Source: Pseudomonadota bacterium (GTDB lineage: Bacteria; Pseudomonadota; Gammaproteobacteria; Xanthomonadales; Xanthomonadaceae). Taken from it: a DNA stretch of 6,939 bases. The stretch covers positions 1 to 6,939 of the forward strand of contig JAFAFY010000099.1 of the NCBI GenBank assembly GCA_023423235.1, in the 5' to 3' direction. A program made the position numbers and the translations under genes. Positions within the stretch are counted from its first letter, which is position 1, and the number at the start of each line of letters is the position of its first letter. Of the stretch, positions 5,919-6,939 are shown one piece after another. The notes below the pieces were generated by a model. The model did no database searches. It was given only the letters and a program-made list of their open reading frames with translations, and had not been told where the DNA came from.

Positions 5919-6464
5919 ATGACAAGCGCGCGTGGTCCCCGTCTCGAGTTCGCCGTCGGTGCGTTCCTGCTGCTGGCGCTCGGCTCGCTGCTGGTGCTGG
6001 CAGTGGCCTCGACCAACGGCAACTTCAGCTTCGGCCGCAGCGCCAGCTACGAGCTGACGGCCCGCTTCAGCAACCTCGGCCAGCTGCGTCCCAATGCGCC
6101 GGTCAAGGTGGGCGGCGTGACCATCGGCCGGGTGACCAAGATCGACCTGGACCCGGTGCGGTTCGATTCGATCGTCACCCTGGCGATCGAGCAGCGGTTC
6201 AACGAGATCCCGGCCGACACCTCGGCGGCCATCCTCACCGGCGGCCTGCTCGGCGAGAGCTACGTCGGCCTGTCGCCGGGCGGCGACCTGGAAGCGCTGC
6301 AGCCGGGTGAGGAAATCGCGTTCACCTCGCCTGCGGTCGACCTGATGCAGATGGTCGGCAAGTACATGTTCAGCGGTGGCGGTGATGCTGCCGATTCCCC
6401 CGCCGCGCCCGATGCCCCCGCATCCGGCCAGGCGCCTGCCCTCGATGAAGGACTGACCCCATGA
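5919..6464 (+). CDS. mlaD: Phospholipid transporter MCE-domain subunit MlaD
   Basis: MlaD is anchored in the inner membrane and forms a periplasmic hexameric ring that passes lipid between MlaE and MlaC. The 181-residue product nearly equals E. coli MlaD (183). It has a short cytoplasmic start, one membrane helix (about 10-31) and a single MCE domain (about 42-120), with the strands PVKVGGVTIGRV (61-72) and VTLAIEQRFNEIP (86-98). The pore-lining loop GGLLGESYVGL (108-118) carries Leu110-Leu111, corresponding to the leucines that line the E. coli channel. A short helix follows (DLMQMVGKYMFS, 141-152) as in E. coli. The last 29 residues are an Ala/Pro/Asp-rich tail, probably disordered. ATG5919 is chosen from the ribosome-binding site. 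The stop overlaps the mlaC start as ATGA. Assignment is very secure. Confidence 0.96.
   Translation: MTSARGPRLEFAVGAFLLLALGSLLVLAVASTNGNFSFGRSASYELTARFSNLGQLRPNAPVKVGGVTIGRVTKIDLDPVRFDSIVTLAIEQRFNEIPADTSAAILTGGLLGESYVGLSPGGDLEALQPGEEIAFTSPAVDLMQMVGKYMFSGGGDAADSPAAPDAPASGQAPALDEGLTP
6447..6452 (+). promoter_or_regulatory. Ribosome-binding site of mlaC
   Basis: GAAGGA ends 8 bases before ATG6461 and lies within the last codons of mlaD. It is too far (17 bases) from the next in-frame ATG at 6470, so it supports the overlapping start. Confidence 0.6.
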
Positions 6465-6939
6465 CCGCCATGACTTCGATCCTCCCGCGCCGCAGCCGCG
6501 TGCTCGGTACCAGCGTGCTCCGCACCAACGTGCTCCGGCGCAGCCTCTCGCTGGCGCTTGCCGCCGCGTTCGCCGCCGGCGTGCCGGTGATCGCCAGCGC
6601 CCAGCAGGCGGTGACGCCGGCCACCCAGGCTGGCAGCCCGAGCCAGCTGGTGCTGGGCAACAGCGAGCGCGTGCTGCGCACGCTGGAATCGCGCCGCGCC
6701 GAGTTCACCCGCGACCGCGGCGCGCTGCAGCGCTTCATCACCAGCGAGTTCGACACCATGTTCGACCGCGACTACGCCGCGCGCCAGGTGCTGGGCCGGC
6801 ATGGCCGCGGCGCCTCGGACGCCGACGTCAAGCTGTTCGGCGACGCGCTGGCCGAGAACCTGATGCGCCGCTATGGCTCCTCGCTGCTGGACTTCAACAC
6901 CCAGCTGCGCGTGCGCATCAAGTCCGAGACCGCACTGCC
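6461..6939 (+). CDS. mlaC: Periplasmic phospholipid-binding protein MlaC, 5' part only
   Basis: The gene runs off the right edge; 159 full codons are visible. MlaC carries phospholipid across the periplasm between the outer-membrane MlaA complex and the MlaFEDB complex. The family is recognised from the mature part: a helical start (SERVLRTLESRRAEF), ITSEFDTMFDRDYAARQVLGRH, LFGDALAENLMRRYGSSLLDFN and the beginning of the next strand (VRIKSE), in the same order as E. coli MlaC. The leader is long, about 47 residues: a basic N-region to about residue 28, a Leu/Ala-rich core (29-45) and a likely cleavage after Ala47 in ASAQQ. The N-region contains a three-copy five-codon repeat and two Arg-Arg pairs. 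ATG6461 overlaps the mlaD stop and has a good ribosome-binding site; ATG6470 is a weaker alternative. Family is secure. Confidence 0.93.
   Translation, partial: MTAMTSILPRRSRVLGTSVLRTNVLRRSLSLALAAAFAAGVPVIASAQQAVTPATQAGSPSQLVLGNSERVLRTLESRRAEFTRDRGALQRFITSEFDTMFDRDYAARQVLGRHGRGASDADVKLFGDALAENLMRRYGSSLLDFNTQLRVRIKSETAL
6500..6544 (+). repeat. Three tandem 15-bp repeats within the MlaC leader
   Basis: GTGCTCGGTACCAGC, GTGCTCCGCACCAAC and GTGCTCCGGCGCAGC lie end to end and in frame. They encode VLGTS, VLRTN and VLRRS (residues 14-28). All share GTGCTC, and the five-codon period is exact. The array lengthens the N-region of the export signal and looks like an in-frame duplication product. Confidence 0.7.

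Noticed and set aside
4751..6022. Open frame of 423 codons on the - strand opposite mlaF, mlaE and mlaD
   Set aside because: The composition is low-complexity (Gln/His/Arg/Ala-rich), no domain is seen, and it is fully opposed to three secure genes.
1..6939. CRISPR array, tRNA/rRNA genes, insertion sequences or phage genes
   Set aside because: I saw no spaced repeat array, cloverleaf, transposase, terminal inverted repeats or phage-type proteins on either strand.

Overview
The window is GC-rich, densely coding bacterial DNA. Every supported gene lies on the + strand. Gene content and protein similarity (an MlaFEDC phospholipid-transport operon, a GltS-type glutamate symporter, a DUF4105 protein and a large alpha/beta-hydrolase lipoprotein) point to a gammaproteobacterium. 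The composition and protein style fit the Xanthomonadaceae/Lysobacteraceae (Stenotrophomonas, Xanthomonas, Luteimonas and similar). That placement is from recognition, not from a search.

Left block (1-3888): three tightly packed genes. They are the 3' end of a DUF4105 (Lnb N-terminal periplasmic domain) protein, an outer-membrane-type lipoprotein with a C-terminal serine alpha/beta-hydrolase domain and a large uncharacterised N-terminal half, and a sodium/glutamate symporter (gltS). Neighbouring genes overlap by 1-4 bases (GTGATG at 578-583, GTGA at 2632-2635), so they look like one translationally coupled transcription unit.

Middle (3889-4247): a 359-base non-coding region with no convincing terminator. 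It holds a 20-bp operator-like inverted repeat (4158-4177) over a possible -10 box, followed directly by an imperfect tandem direct repeat (4172-4208). It probably controls the genes to its right.

Right block (4248-6939): mlaF (ATPase), mlaE (permease), mlaD (MCE-domain protein) and the 5' part of mlaC (periplasmic lipid carrier), the core of the Mla system that keeps outer-membrane lipid asymmetry. mlaF/mlaE and mlaD/mlaC overlap by ATGA. A 136-base gap with a perfect palindrome separates mlaE from mlaD, and mlaD has its own strong ribosome-binding site. mlaB and possibly mlaA would be expected past the right edge.

No mobile element, CRISPR array, RNA gene or clearly novel system is visible. 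The points most worth a second look are the control region ahead of mlaF, the repeat-built MlaC leader, and the uncharacterised envelope hydrolase/DUF4105 pair beside a lipid-transport operon.
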